DNA from: Atherinomorus stipes
Lineage: Eukaryota > Chordata > Actinopteri > Atheriniformes > Atherinidae
Length of the DNA stretch: 64,000 nt
NCBI GenBank assembly: GCA_023101725.1
Contig: JALJCO010013654.1
Location: forward strand, 1,178,001-1,242,000
Direction: 5' to 3'
Both the position numbers and the translations under genes were made by a program. Shown one piece after another: positions 35,312 to 46,900 of this stretch. The notes below the pieces were generated by a model. The model had not been told where the DNA came from, searched no databases, and worked only from the letters and a program-made list of their open reading frames with translations. How positions within the stretch are numbered: position 1 is the first letter of the stretch; the number at the start of each line of letters is the position of its first letter.

Positions 35312-36430
35312 AAAAATGAATAACATATGGAACTGTGTAAGTCTGCCCTCTCTCTCTTGAGCTGCGCTCTCTCTTCATATGTTGCGGCAGAATTTATTTA
35401 AATGTAAGACAAATGGTTCTCTAAACTAGACCACTCTTATTATTTAGTTTTAGCATACTGCAATTTTGTAATACTTGTCTATCCTATTAATCAACATTAT
35501 TTCCAGAAAAGTCAAACTGAGTGCTACATTTCCTCTATGTAACAGCGTTTCATTTGGGGTTGTCGACTGAAGGATTCTGACAAACTGCTGAAACTGATGA
35601 ATACATAACAGAAAGCTGGTGACACTGATACTGTACCCCTGCAATATGTAGTGGGAGTGGCTGTATGAGAAACTTGGAACTGGTTCAGGTACACAGTCTG
35701 TTCACCTTCACGGGTAATGACAGATGGCCCCGGTAGCGTTATACAGCACAGCATTGTAGAAAAAGCAACCATGTCATGAGGAAGAAGTTTGCATGTGTGG
35801 GAGTTCTGACAAGCTCTGGTCTGCTGTGATAGGAGCTTTCATTGATGTTTACACCTGTGTGTAGTCAGTCTTTCATTGAAAAAAAAAAAAAGTTTGTTTT
35901 TCTCCACAAATTAATTAGTAAAACTAATTCATTTACAATCACTGCATCATGAACAGTGGTTTTAGGGCAACTCATGAGCTTCAAGGTGCATCTAAATCCA
36001 TAGGGGTAGACGCGTACGCTCCAAAAACAGAAGGTAGAAGTTGGCAAGGTATTGTGCACATGGAGAGTGTTACTTACTGGTTATTGTGGTGGTCATACTG
36101 TGTCCCGTATGGCAGTGTATAAATGAACAGCATGCAAACACCTTCTGTCCAAACATCTGTGACAGGCACATTTTTAGGCAGTCTTCCAGCAGCTTAAAAA
36201 GATGGAGGCAGGGAAATAAGAAATTGAAAAAGAGAGAAAAACTGTGCGGCTGTGTGGTGAAGCCAACCCACTTACATTGAAACGGTTTATTACTTTTCTT
36301 TTTTCTTTTTTTGTCATAAAAGCTTCACATTCCTGAGTTAGACACAATGTAACATTTCTGTTTTAACTGTTCAAGTATGCTTGCAAAAGGAGCTGTTAAT
36401 GAAACTCCCATCCAGGTAGTTTTGACTTTG

Positions 36431-36448
36431 CCCCCCCACCCCCCCCCC
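36431..36448 (+). repeat. C-rich homopolymer run
   Basis: Seventeen C interrupted by one A. Indel-prone and likely polymorphic. Confidence 0.9.
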
Positions 36449-37174
36449 AATCAAGCTGGATTTATGGTGTTAGTGAATTTACAGACAGGTTGTTTTTCCA
36501 TACCTGCAGTGTTTTATGGGCAAAGGTCAATTCGGTCATATGATGGATGCTCTATCAACGTGACTGACACATCACTGGGAACTGAATGTCAATTTGCCTC
36601 AAGGCACAAGTGCCAAGTTAAATTGGCTTTAAACAAATTTCTGTTTTGAGTTTCATGTTCTGCAATTATTCCTGTTTTTTCATCCAGGTCTCTGTAGATA
36701 AAGTGTTTAACCAAGCTGTCTTGTATACACTGTCTCATCATAAAAACAGAAAAACTTAAAGCTGAGAAATTTAAAGTTCCTTTCTCAGTGAATTTACATC
36801 TCTAGCCAGCAGGGATATGTGCAATTTAAACATTTTCAATCATAAATATAAAAATGTCTGTCAGCAAAAACAGCTTGGCCACATTGTGACACTTTGAGTT
36901 TTTTTTTTTTTTGTGCCTACTGCAAAGTAGTTTTTGTGCCTGAGGCTAAGTTCAGACTTTTCACAGACTTGACCTCTGACTCGACTCTAACTGATCTCCA
37001 CCGAGCAGATCCAGCTCAGTCTCTCTCTTATTAGTAAAGTTAGACTATCAGACCAGTCAGATGATGAAGTTTGTTTTTCTCGCTTGGTTTTGTTTGGAGA
37101 ATCAGCAGTTTTTCTCTAAAGATCTTCTGTCTGGAGTCATTCAAATATCAAACATTGTTCTCACCAATGTTTAA

Positions 37175-38258
37175 AGGGATATTGTGGAAGTTCTCCTGTT
37201 ATTTATTCACAAAAATTGATTATTTGGTTTAAAAGTGTTTTTCCATTTATCAGTAATCACTCCCATCAACAAACTGAAGTGCTCCTGTAAGCTCTGAATT
37301 TTCCGTTTGTATCATCCACACTGTATCTACATCAAACGGGTCGGCTCAGTGGTGGCTACCGTGTCGTGCCGCCATGTTTTTATGTTAAGTAGAAGCGTGA
37401 CAGTAGGAAACCACAGAAACTCACCGGAGACACCAGTGTTTTCAGCTCAGTTCAAGGTAATGCCTTTGAAAAGTCACCGCAGGTGCAAAGGAGGGAACCG
37501 AGTGTTAAAGACACACAACGTAACTTTTAGACCTTAAAAATCTGTGTTTCTGCTCATTTTGATGTCACACCAACATTATTATGCGCATTTTCGAGCTGTC
37601 AGTGCCCAGAGCTGTCCCGGGGCTAGAAACAGCACTATGTAGTTCCCATCCGGGACGCGACCGTGACGGCAGCCAACTATGGTTGCAGCACCGCGTCACT
37701 CACTAGCAACCGGATGTAAACCAAGTATCAACATCGCGGGTGTTTTGAATGCGCATCATCTCGAATTCGGTAAAGAAACGCAAGGAAACATCACCGGAGG
37801 AAGAGAGGAAAAGAAACAGAGGAAGGGACAAAACGACAGTCAAGATAAGACTGTCTTTTACTGGCTGGAGTGAGCTTACAGTACAGGTACGAACAAGATG
37901 GATGCTAGTTTAGCCGCCGATAGGGGGCGCGTCACTGAGAAAACTGCTGAAAGTTCCGTTGTGTGTCTTTAAACTGATGCTGCGTTCATGTACAGTCGGA
38001 CAGACGGCCGTCAGTAACAAACCAGATGTCATTTTAATCACAGGAAGGACGGTAAAACATGGGTCAGGGAAAACAATACGACATCGCCATGACAACATAT
38101 CAGATGTGGACTGAAGTCACTGTAACTGACAGACCATGTCTTCACATAGAGGTTTGTTTATGCCGTTAATGCCGCGGGTCCGTCACGGTTTCACGCCAAC
38201 GCAGCATAAAAAGTACGAGGAAGCTGCTCGCGATATACAATTGTTACACAATGTCCCT
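37175..38258. mobile_element. Outer TTAA-type element, interrupted by a second element
   Basis: TTAA at 37171-37174 and at 38259-38262 flank the inverted ends AGGGATATTGTGGAAG and, inverted, AGGGACATTGTGTAAC (13 of 16). Inside it, at another TTAA, lies the complete element 37509-37968. Without that insert and its duplicated TTAA the outer element would be about 620 bp, too small for a transposase. TTAA target choice indicates a piggyBac- or Kolobok-like mobiliser. Confidence 0.7.
37509..37968. mobile_element. Inner TTAA-type MITE, complete copy
   Basis: TTAA at 37505-37508 and 37969-37972 flank a 460-bp element. Its ends AGACACACAACGTAACTTTTAG-like (left) and AGACACACAACGGAACTTTCAG-like (right, inverted) agree at 20 of 22 positions. 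A partial copy in opposite orientation lies at 23737-24174. The interior is more GC-rich than the surroundings and has no credible reading frame; a 64-codon frame ends inside it without motif. Confidence 0.85.
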
Positions 38259-38262
38259 TTAA

Positions 38263-38762
38263 CCAAATTCTACTAGGTTTGCTCAATAAACTGTTGCTTC
38301 ATTTCCATTCTCTCCATCATGCTTGTTGTTGGGGTTTTTTCTGTTGTTGTTTTGCTTCTCTGGGTTTCACCTTGACATGTCCTCTTGCACTCTTATTGGC
38401 TGCAGCTCTGTGCTAACAGCTAACTCAACAGCCCCTTCTGCAGAAACTCCTTGAAAATGTAAAATTAGTCGTGTATTCAGTCAGACGTTGGGATGTCTTT
38501 GACAGGTTTATATATCAAGGCGTTGAGGTTCCAACACATTTGATGGCCACTGATTTGCTTCAGAACTGGGCTATGACTGGGCTGTCACATGACAATCCAG
38601 CTGAACTACTTGTAGTTTGAATAAAGCTCAAATGTAACCAAGTAGTTTTTTTTTTCTAATTTTTTTACCAGTTTATATCTGCACAGTCTACTGTTAAGAT
38701 GTTTACTGCTGAACAAAAAGTAAAGAAATAAGCATTTGGTTGATATGTCTCAGTAAAAATAC
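38263..38762. other. Stretch with no recognisable feature
   Basis: Ordinary sequence with short T runs; no gene or transposon end seen. Confidence 0.4.
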
Positions 38763-38848
38763 TTCTTGGCAGTAAATCTTACTGTTGGAAAGCATGTTTA
38801 TTTTCCTTTTTAAGTGGTGCCATATTTGTAAGGAAAATGTTTTTGTGC
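38763..38848 (+). repeat. Repeat arm R, copy 1 (inverted partner at 40722-40803)
   Basis: Shares blocks CTGTTGGAAAGC, TGTTTATTT, CCTTTT, TAAGTGGTGCCAT and TGTAAGGAAAATG with the reverse complement of 40722-40803, with small indels and point changes. I do not recognise the family. Confidence 0.7.
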
Positions 38849-38954
38849 AAAAAACAGTTAAATTGTTTTTTTAATTATTTTAAATTATTTATTCCCTTTA
38901 TTATTTCTTTTTTGTGCCTTTGCTTCTCCGACGTTCTGCTGTAACACATAATAT

Positions 38955-39027
38955 TTCATGTAAAGCACTTTGAATCTTCTTATACATGTCATGAAATGTG
39001 CTACACAAATAAACTCGCCTTACCTTA
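38955..39027 (+). mobile_element. LINE 3-prime tail, L2-like
   Basis: TGTAAAGCACTTTGAATC, then ATGAAATGTGCTACACAAAT, then AAACTCGCCTTACCTTA is the standard 3-prime tail of L2-type LINEs (and SINEs that borrow it) in fish, ending in short CCTTA-like units. Only the tail is visible. Confidence 0.6.
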
Positions 39028-39200
39028 AGTACGTCAGCTGTTCCCATGAAAAACTTCCTAAATCTTCTCTGCCAACACCAGGCAGCTTGTCCTATTATTG
39101 ACTCTTGTGTTGAATGTCTGCTACTTATGTGCTGACAATCAGGTGCCTGATTGCCACCTGATCAGCAGCACCTGCGAGCATGGGCCCTGCTAGGGGCAGC

Positions 39201-40259
39201 TAGGGGTGTAACCCCGGCTTTACACCTGGTCCGTGAGCGCAGCACTGCGCAGCGCAACGGCTTTGCTGCAACCTGCGCGGTGCGAGCATTTACACCGTTC
39301 ACTGTGCGCCCGCGAGCACACCAGCTGTTGTTAGATTTGTGACATCATGGAATCAGAGGAGGATTGCAAGATCGCCTGTGATTCTCCTCCAAATGGTTAA
39401 TTTTGTCCACATGTTTGTGTGTCATGGTGTCTTTTTTCACTGAAACTCTGTGGACACGGAGATAATGTCATGTTCAGATTGTTCCGCAGTTTAAACTCTG
39501 CACGGTGGCTTTTGTTTAGGAAGTTACCGGATATTTTACACTGAATCTGTGTCTGATTTCCTGTCTGGTCCGATCTGAACTACTGAAATTGACGTGGTGT
39601 CGGTGCGTGCTCCATCAAAAATAGAGCTGGCGCATATCTTCGCAGCAGTGCGACATGCCGGAGCACGACGGACCACTCACGCGCTGCGGCATGTTAGATA
39701 TATTTCAAACTATTGACTACACGCGGGCGGTCCGGTGCGCATGGTGCGCCGCTGTGCTCACGGACCAGGTGTAAAGCCGGGGTCGCATTACATACAATCA
39801 TTAAATATATCGATACATCAATATAGATCAATGTATTGATCCAAAATCAATCCAAAATCCCAAAATCATCCAAAAGTTTATATCAAACAGACTTTTATTT
39901 TGAAAATGACTTTATTTTGAAGTTCCTCTGACATGTTTTTCCACCTGAGTGGGGATTCTCATTTGATGTTTTTTAAATTTTTTTTTTTTTTTTAGTTGTG
40001 CAGTGGATAGATATGACACAGGGAAACTGTACTGCATATGCACTTTCAAGTTAGTAGGAGCTTATAGTTATGATAAGAAAACAATAACCTTGTTTATCAC
40101 TTGTAATATTGTTTCATATCCTTTCATATTGATCGGAGGATCCTAAATCAAATCGAATCAAAATTGTACTGTGGCTACATTTGAGATATTGACAAACATC
40201 AAAACGCTATCTACTGTATCGATATCGTATGAGGATCAAATCAGTGATTTACACCCCTG
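39201..40259. mobile_element. hAT-like element with ends (T/C)AGGGGTGTAA, interrupted
   Basis: Left end TAGGGGTGTA, right end TTACACCCCTG; the interior right of the insert is rich in ATCGATA/ATCAATA motifs, as in fish elements with this end. The left end is cut after about 10 bases by the MITE at 39211-39783 and resumes around 39784. The 8-bp flanks (GGGGCAGC, CTTGCTAA) do not match, so the target duplication is lost or the left boundary is misplaced. It includes a T run near 39977-39994. Confidence 0.5.
39211..39783. mobile_element. MITE with 33-bp inverted ends starting ACCCCGGC
   Basis: The left end beginning ACCCCGGCTTTACACCTGGT and the inverted right end match over 33 bases with one difference. 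The interior is unusually GC-rich for the window, with several CGCGC-like motifs. A co-linear but truncated copy lies at 8113-8490. Near the left is ATCATGGAATCAGAGGAGG, which might be the start of a lost coding exon, but it ends after 17 codons. No clear target duplication is seen. Confidence 0.85.
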
Positions 40260-40721
40260 CTTGCTAAAGTGCAACCGTGTAATATTTGACCGATCTGGAC
40301 AGAGCAACTAACACAAAGCAACTTCAAGTTGATGTTCCGGCTGCATAATGGATGTTCCAAGAAGATGATGCCAAAAGAAGACTTTTTCTTACCCTCTTAG
40401 CAGTAAGAAACTGCAGGAAGTCTTTTACAGATTAGCAGTCAGCGTACACAGGACAATACTATTAACGGCTTTCTATCCAGACGATCTGGAACAGACGGCT
40501 CAGAGCCAATCTCCAGTTTCACAGGGCTGCCAGGAAGCCTGCAATAAATTAATACATTTTAAAAAATTGCAGATGTCTTTTTTTTTTTTTACTTCAATCA
40601 TCCAATCCAATAAACGACAAACAAGAATCAATAGCAGAATAAGCTCTTTGGCATTGAGGGAGAAGATTTAGTAATTTTTTAATGGGTGCAACCCACACAC
40701 TCAACTCTGCTGTCCATCCCA
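40260..40721. other. Short stretch without feature
   Basis: No gene or recognisable transposon end; a T run lies near 40579-40590. Confidence 0.35.
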
Positions 40722-40803
40722 CAAATGCATTTTCCTTACAGACATGGCACCACTTAAAAGGGAAATAAACAGGCTTTCCAGCAGTGTAAGATTTCTTGCC
40801 AGT
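40722..40803 (-). repeat. Repeat arm R, copy 2 (inverted to 38763-38848)
   Basis: The reverse complement matches copy 1. An 81-codon minus frame (40594-40839) crosses this arm. Copy 1 carries frame-changing indels at the same place, so the frame is probably not a conserved protein. Confidence 0.7.
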
Positions 40804-43282
40804 AGGCATTGTTAGAGCAAAGAAATCAATCAAACACAAATTTCCTTATTCTTTGTGCTAAGTGTCATTTTATTGTTTTAAACTCACCAAACAGTGAATG
40901 AGATAAAAATATAAAAACATCTATGATAATGACGGTTTCTTGAAATTTATGATGCACTGAAAAACAATAATTTCAGTAACATGGGTCATAAAGCTGAGAT
41001 GATTTGTGTTTTGTGCTACTTTTCTGTTGCATTACTACAGTGCAGTATGCTTTTCTAGTCACTGAACCTACCCAGCAAAGATGCTTTTCATCTGCAAGTT
41101 ACATGACTCGGCCAACGCTGTGTACACAAGTACTTGGCACAAACATGCATTGCTGGTCAAGGAGGCGCCTGTTATAAAAATACACAAGTAGAAGCTGGGC
41201 CGTGGAGGCTCTGCTGCTCCTTCTCAAGGCATCACGTCATGCATTCTTTCTGTTTTCACTCATTTTCCAGCATTTTTGCTGCCACAGCTTTGCCCCCTGA
41301 ACACGACTTATAAAAGACATCTAGTGTCAGCCAATTATTTTGGACTTTGATGGTCATAAATCAAGGCTGACCAATAAAAATGAAGACAGCCAAGTATAAT
41401 GTTCGTGTGTGACTCCAACTGGATTGTAAATGAAGCCAGATGGGCTGGGGGAGTGCCACTGAACAGAGCTGGATCCCATCACTAAATGGCTGTGTGTGTG
41501 TTTTCCCCTCGTGCACAAATTACGGCATCACCTCATTCAGCGGCATAAATCAAAGCCCAAGCTGTGATATGTGCAGGGCATCTCTCCATCTCATTACTAA
41601 GACAAATTCTCTGGCAGCCTTGGATGTGTGAACCCTGTTTGAATGGTTGATATTTCTACAATCTGTACTTCTGTAACTGCTGTTATTTTGGAGCAACTGC
41701 GAAGCCGTTCGTGTGATTTCAAGACATGCTTGGAGACGAAACAGACAGTAGGGGTGAAACCTCACACGGGATCTCTGGAAACTTATTCAAGGGGACTAAC
41801 TTGTTCTGATCTGGAGGACAGAGAGATGAAGGGAAGCAGAAGAAAAGAGGTTGAGGGCAGTGAAACAGAGAAAGGATATGACTTATAAAACGCTTAATAG
41901 ACAGGTTTGGACATTGACAAAGAGAAGTTTGTGGGTTAACAGACTTGCAGGTGGACAGTGATGGAGTTGTTTGGAAGCTTTCTGATGCAGACTCACAAAG
42001 CTCAGTATTTTCCAGATGCACAATGATGGCCTTCATTCCTCTGACTTGAGCAAAGTAACAGACTTCTTAAAATCTGGATCTCTCATTTAGTGATAAGACA
42101 GGTTCTCCTGTTTAACAGTGAACGGTTTCTCTGCAGCTGTCTTCATCATGCCAAAATTTACACAGGGAAGTTGTTATAATTTCAGTCTTCTATGCTCCAG
42201 CTAAAAGAAACTATGACAAAAATAACTGTTCCGGGTGAATTTACTTTATGTAAAAGACTTTTACATATGGTATTCTTGAATTTCTGAGGTGAAGGAGGCT
42301 TGGCCAAACTAAATAAGATTTTCCTCCTCACTAGGCTAGACTACTTCATCAGTCGGTAATGAAACAACACAAGGGTTGAAAGACTGTCTTTTCTGCAGAG
42401 AATGATTCATGGGAGCGGTGAACACTGACCTGTTATGCTTTCTGCATTATGCGCTCTGAGGGGGGAGTACTTTGAAACTGTCACCTGATAAAAGGTTGTT
42501 TCCAGTCGATATTTTGGTCTGTCATCTTAAACTGAAGGTCATCAGTATGGGTCTGTGAAAGATGTGGGAGTACTGAACTCTGCAAGGCCGCTGACAGCAC
42601 TGGTCAGCTGTCAGTCAGCGGCAGCAAAGACAGATCTATATTTTATGCAGTCTGAATGAGTAGCAGCGCAGCCGCAGGCAACATCTCCCATGGTTCCACG
42701 TTCCTTTCATTAGATGTTCTTTCTTTCCTCTGGGAATTGATTGCCAAATATAAACCTGATCATCTTGAGCTGGAGCCTTTCTTCTTGCAAACAGTAAATC
42801 AATTAGTTGGTCCAATTCAAAATCATTGCAAGAGACTACGGCATTAATCATTAAAGGTCAATAAGGGTTTCAACATTCATGAGGGATGTTGATGTCTTTA
42901 AGTTCTGATACTTTAAGATTTAACTTTTACTGCTTTAATCAAATATTGTTGTTCCTTTTTTCTAATACAATGCCTGTGACAGTGGTGTGTAAATAGTTAT
43001 ACTCAACATTTATCTCTGAGCTATTAAATGTTGCTATATACAGTATCAAAGTTTGAAGTTTTTCCAAACATTCACCATCAGAGTCAAATCTTTACATCTT
43101 ACAAAGAAAATATTTGTGGGAACCAGCTGATGGTATGAGGTATCAGTGAATGATGAATGATTTACTATAATTATTAGTTTATGATGACAAACAGAAATTC
43201 ATGGTGTGACCTGCATAAGTCCATGCATTGAATTATCATGAGTCATGTATTAACTACAGATTACATGAATATACTGTATATT
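40804..43282. other. Gene-poor stretch
   Basis: No supported gene or repeat. The segment 41290-41430 is moderately complex with ATCAAGG and CATAAATCA motifs and might be conserved non-coding DNA. A purine-rich patch lies at 41815-41875, where opposing frames of 81 and 105 codons are compositional. Confidence 0.35.
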
Positions 43283-43286
43283 TTAA

Positions 43287-43990
43287 GGTGAGACACTAAA
43301 GGCAAATAGGGTAAAAAAAATTAACTAACTGGTATCATCATGAAACTTTCCTGGTTTGTTCCTCACATTAGGGCTATCATTTTTAATATTGCAAGTTTTC
43401 TGAAATTTTATGTTTAAATATGTAAATGAGGTGTTATACAGCCAAAAATGGGCTAATTTGCATACATTTCTAGGAAAATAATCTAAACACAGGATTAAAC
43501 CAGGTTCAAAGTTCCTTTTGAATTTTGTTCACATATTAAAGCCAAACGTTTTTACAGAGGGGACTTTGGATATCTCTATAGATCATTTCACAATTTGGAA
43601 TTTTACTGTCAACAGAAAAAAATTTGGGGTATATTTTGGGGATGAAATGTTTTATAAATCAGGCTGTGAATGAGATATCAAAAATCCTTCAGCACAAACT
43701 TTAAGAATACAGTCAGAAGCAAAACTTGAAGGTTTCTGTGAGTGCTCCTTAAATGGAGATTTTTTACCTGGAGAAAGAGAAAACAAAAACTCATTTTGAG
43801 AAAAAGGCAACTTTAGCTGTATTTTGAGGGGATTTGGGTGCATCAGACAAAGTATCATGAAATAAATGCCTAAAATGTTTATTTTGGGCATTTTTTTTAC
43901 ACTAGTCTGAGAGAAAATATGTTGAAGGAGGGGGAAAAAAATGAAAATCTCAAAATGAAAAAACTGGGTTTTTGCCTGAAGTGTCTCCCC
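43287..43990. mobile_element. TTAA-type MITE with GG(T/G)GAGACACT ends
   Basis: TTAA at 43283-43286 and 43991-43994 flank inverted ends GGTGAGACACTAAAGGCAAA and, inverted, GGGGAGACACTTCAGGCAAA (17 of 20). It is 704 bp, AT-rich and without transposase. The target and length fit a piggyBac- or Kolobok-mobilised MITE; the end sequence differs from the two TTAA families at 37 kb. Confidence 0.8.
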
Positions 43991-43994
43991 TTAA

Positions 43995-46900
43995 AATTGT
44001 TTTTGTAGTTTCCAGATTTTCTTGTACTTTGAAAGTACTCTTATTACTTTGAGGAAAAAGTTAAAAAACATCCCTACAAATGTCGTTGCACAATAATTTT
44101 CCTCCATTCCTGTGGTCTGGGCACAAAAAGAGATGTGGGATTTAATCCAGCAGTTGAAGGAACCATGAAAACATTTCTGTGAACTGAAAACAGTCTTTAT
44201 TGGCTGGAAATCAGTCTGGAGTAATGTTTTTTTCTCTTTTTCAGGGCAGTTTTGAGCCATATCAGGCATGCACTTTGCCACAATACACACATCATTTATC
44301 ATGTACTCCAGGAATTATCATGGTGGGCAACAGCGGGCATCAAGTTGCAGACAAGTTATACATTTTCTGGTTTTGCTTGAAGGGAGAGCTGAGGAAATCA
44401 CAACAGATCTGTGTATTTGCCTGTATATGGGTGTATTTCAATGCCCCTTCCATATTAACGTATTTGTAAGTACGCCCGTGTACAAGGATGTCTGCATGTG
44501 TCTGCCAATAGTCATTTCAGCATCTCAAAGAAAAGAGCGTTGGCTCTCATGGAAAAACAAGAACATAAAAGAGGAGAGGACCTGGATCTTATCATTCAGT
44601 GATTTAACACTAACCAGACCACCGCTCGTCAAGTCCGCTGCAAATTAGGAGCTGGGAGCTGCCGACTGCACTTGTGACAGAGAGATGATGGAGAGCAGGA
44701 GGGCTGGGCTGCTTCACAGCTCACATGGACCCTGATATGAGAGGAATGCTCCCCATGTATAGCCAGTAAGAGAATGGAGGAAAACCTTTCATCTGCCCTG
44801 CTGAACACGGGCAGAATTTATTTCCACAACTTTTTTAGTGCAAAAGCTAAACGGTGAAATTCAAAAAGAAATTTATATTTTGTATGTAGGTATAGGCAAA
44901 TATCCCTAAATCTTTCACTGATCACATCAGATGTATGTCTTTCTTTAAGTGGCATGTGTCATTCTTCTCATGGACCCAAGACTGAATTGTGGCACAATTT
45001 CTCCTTTTATCAGCCAAAATTACCCATGCATACAGTATATTGTACTTGATGGAAATACAAGTCTGTGGTATCAGAGTATGAAGGTTGAGTTCACAGCTCC
45101 ACAACATGGTGGCATCTTTACCAGTAAGTGATGCCTTTTAAACGGTTTAAAGTCCAGCTATTTCAGAGTTGCACATAATTGTTAGAAAATAACTGAAGGC
45201 AATAAATTACAATACATATAAGACTAAATCTAGTTCTGAAATGAGTAGTTAGATGGCTTAAGTTTTTGTTTTTTTTCTTCCAGCATTCCATATTTTGTAA
45301 TCTATTCAGCAGGTCAAAAATCCTGATGCTATGATGGAGAATAACATGCATTTACTGTAAAATGCTGTTTCACCACCATGATGTTCAACAGTGTAGAAGC
45401 CAGTGTAGCCAAACTATCTGGCTGAATGTCTGACAGATGGCTAGCTAACTATTCTGCCTTTTTCAGAGAAATACCCCCTGAATCCAACATTTGCAGAGTT
45501 GAACTGCTCGTTCACATTGCCTTAGGATAATATAAAGAAAAAGAACTGAATGAATCTATGTCAGACTGCGATGCAGCACCATGTGGGTTTTCTAGAGACC
45601 TGTAGTTTTGCAGAGTGGATCAAAAATCCAATCGGAGAAGTTATGCTTCTAAAGAAGCTGCGTGTGCAGACAGCTGTGAAACTGAAGTTACTGTACTGCA
45701 GTTATTGGACACTTGCTGGATGGATTTTCCAAAGAGCCACGCTGACAGCGATGTGAGGATCATCACCAGCATCTGCCTTTTTGACCGGCAAGTTTCCAAC
45801 TGGTGGTTTTACAAGTTTTGCAGGAGACAACTGGGTTTAGCAGTTAAACCTTTGTGACTGGCGACCATGACCTGATAGATTTTCATCTCCCAATCATTGT
45901 GACATTTATTAGTGTATTGTCTGCGAGGTATACATACCAGTGAGTGTAAGTACTCCACAGCTAGACAGCAACCAGAATACTTCATCAACCATGTGTATTT
46001 TAAATTTTACTGTTTAGTTTAGTTAAAAATAATTCACACAACACATTTTTTCTTGCGAGAAAAAAAAGCATGTTTATTTGTGTTTGACTTCAGAAATAAA
46101 AATCTAAATGCAAACAGATATATATATTTTTTAACTGTAAGCAAAAAGATATTCAATTTATCCCAACTGCATAAGCAAATTTGTTTGAAGACAGGAAGTG
46201 CTGTCCTCGTCTTTTTTTTTTTTTTTTTCCTCCACTGCATGTGGATTTGGGATGTGATAATTGGGAGAATTTGAATAGATGTCTTTATGCTCTTTTATTC
46301 TATTTTGACAAAGCTAGCCTCTTATGTGCTAAAAGAAGTGATAAATGCTCAAGGGAATTGTTTTTTTCACAAATGTTTGCACGTCAAACAGTGTCCCTTA
46401 GAAGGTCTTACTCCACAAAGTAATGTGGTTTTTCTGTTGTTTTTTCTCAGGTAACCCAGTTACACTCGAGCAGCTTCTTCTGAAATAAGTCAGAAGCATC
46501 CCAAGAGATCTCACACACAAACACACACATGCATCATTCTTCTCCGGTGTAAGATGAATAGCTTCTGCTCAAGTGTTGTTAATGCAACGAGCAACGTGGA
46601 GGTTGCAGTTTGCGATCCAGTCACTAACAGTATGTTTATGGCTGCTGTCATCCTGTTGTGTCATTTTAAAAACAAAGCTAACATAGCAGGAAATGTATGT
46701 TGTTATGACAACTTGCCATTAACCAAGAAAAGAAATCTTTCAAAAATGAGTCACAAAAGGCTGAAATGTTGAATAAGAATTGAAAGATGTTAGTTTATTT
46801 ATTTATTTTCTAGCTTTTTGAGTTTGTGTTGCTTTAAATTGTTGTGCGTGCTAGATTTTGACGACTTTCAGAAAAGGCACTGTCATAAATAGTTTACTTG

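Larger units (their letters stand above)
34723..37170. other. Gene-poor stretch
   Basis: No supported gene. It holds a hairpin (35279-35311), an A run near 35878-35891, a C-rich run at 36431-36448 and a T run at about 36899-36912. Confidence 0.4.

Noticed and set aside
40594..40839. 81-codon minus frame over repeat arm R as a transposon protein
   Set aside because: The other copy of the arm has frame-changing indels at the same place and no known motif is present.
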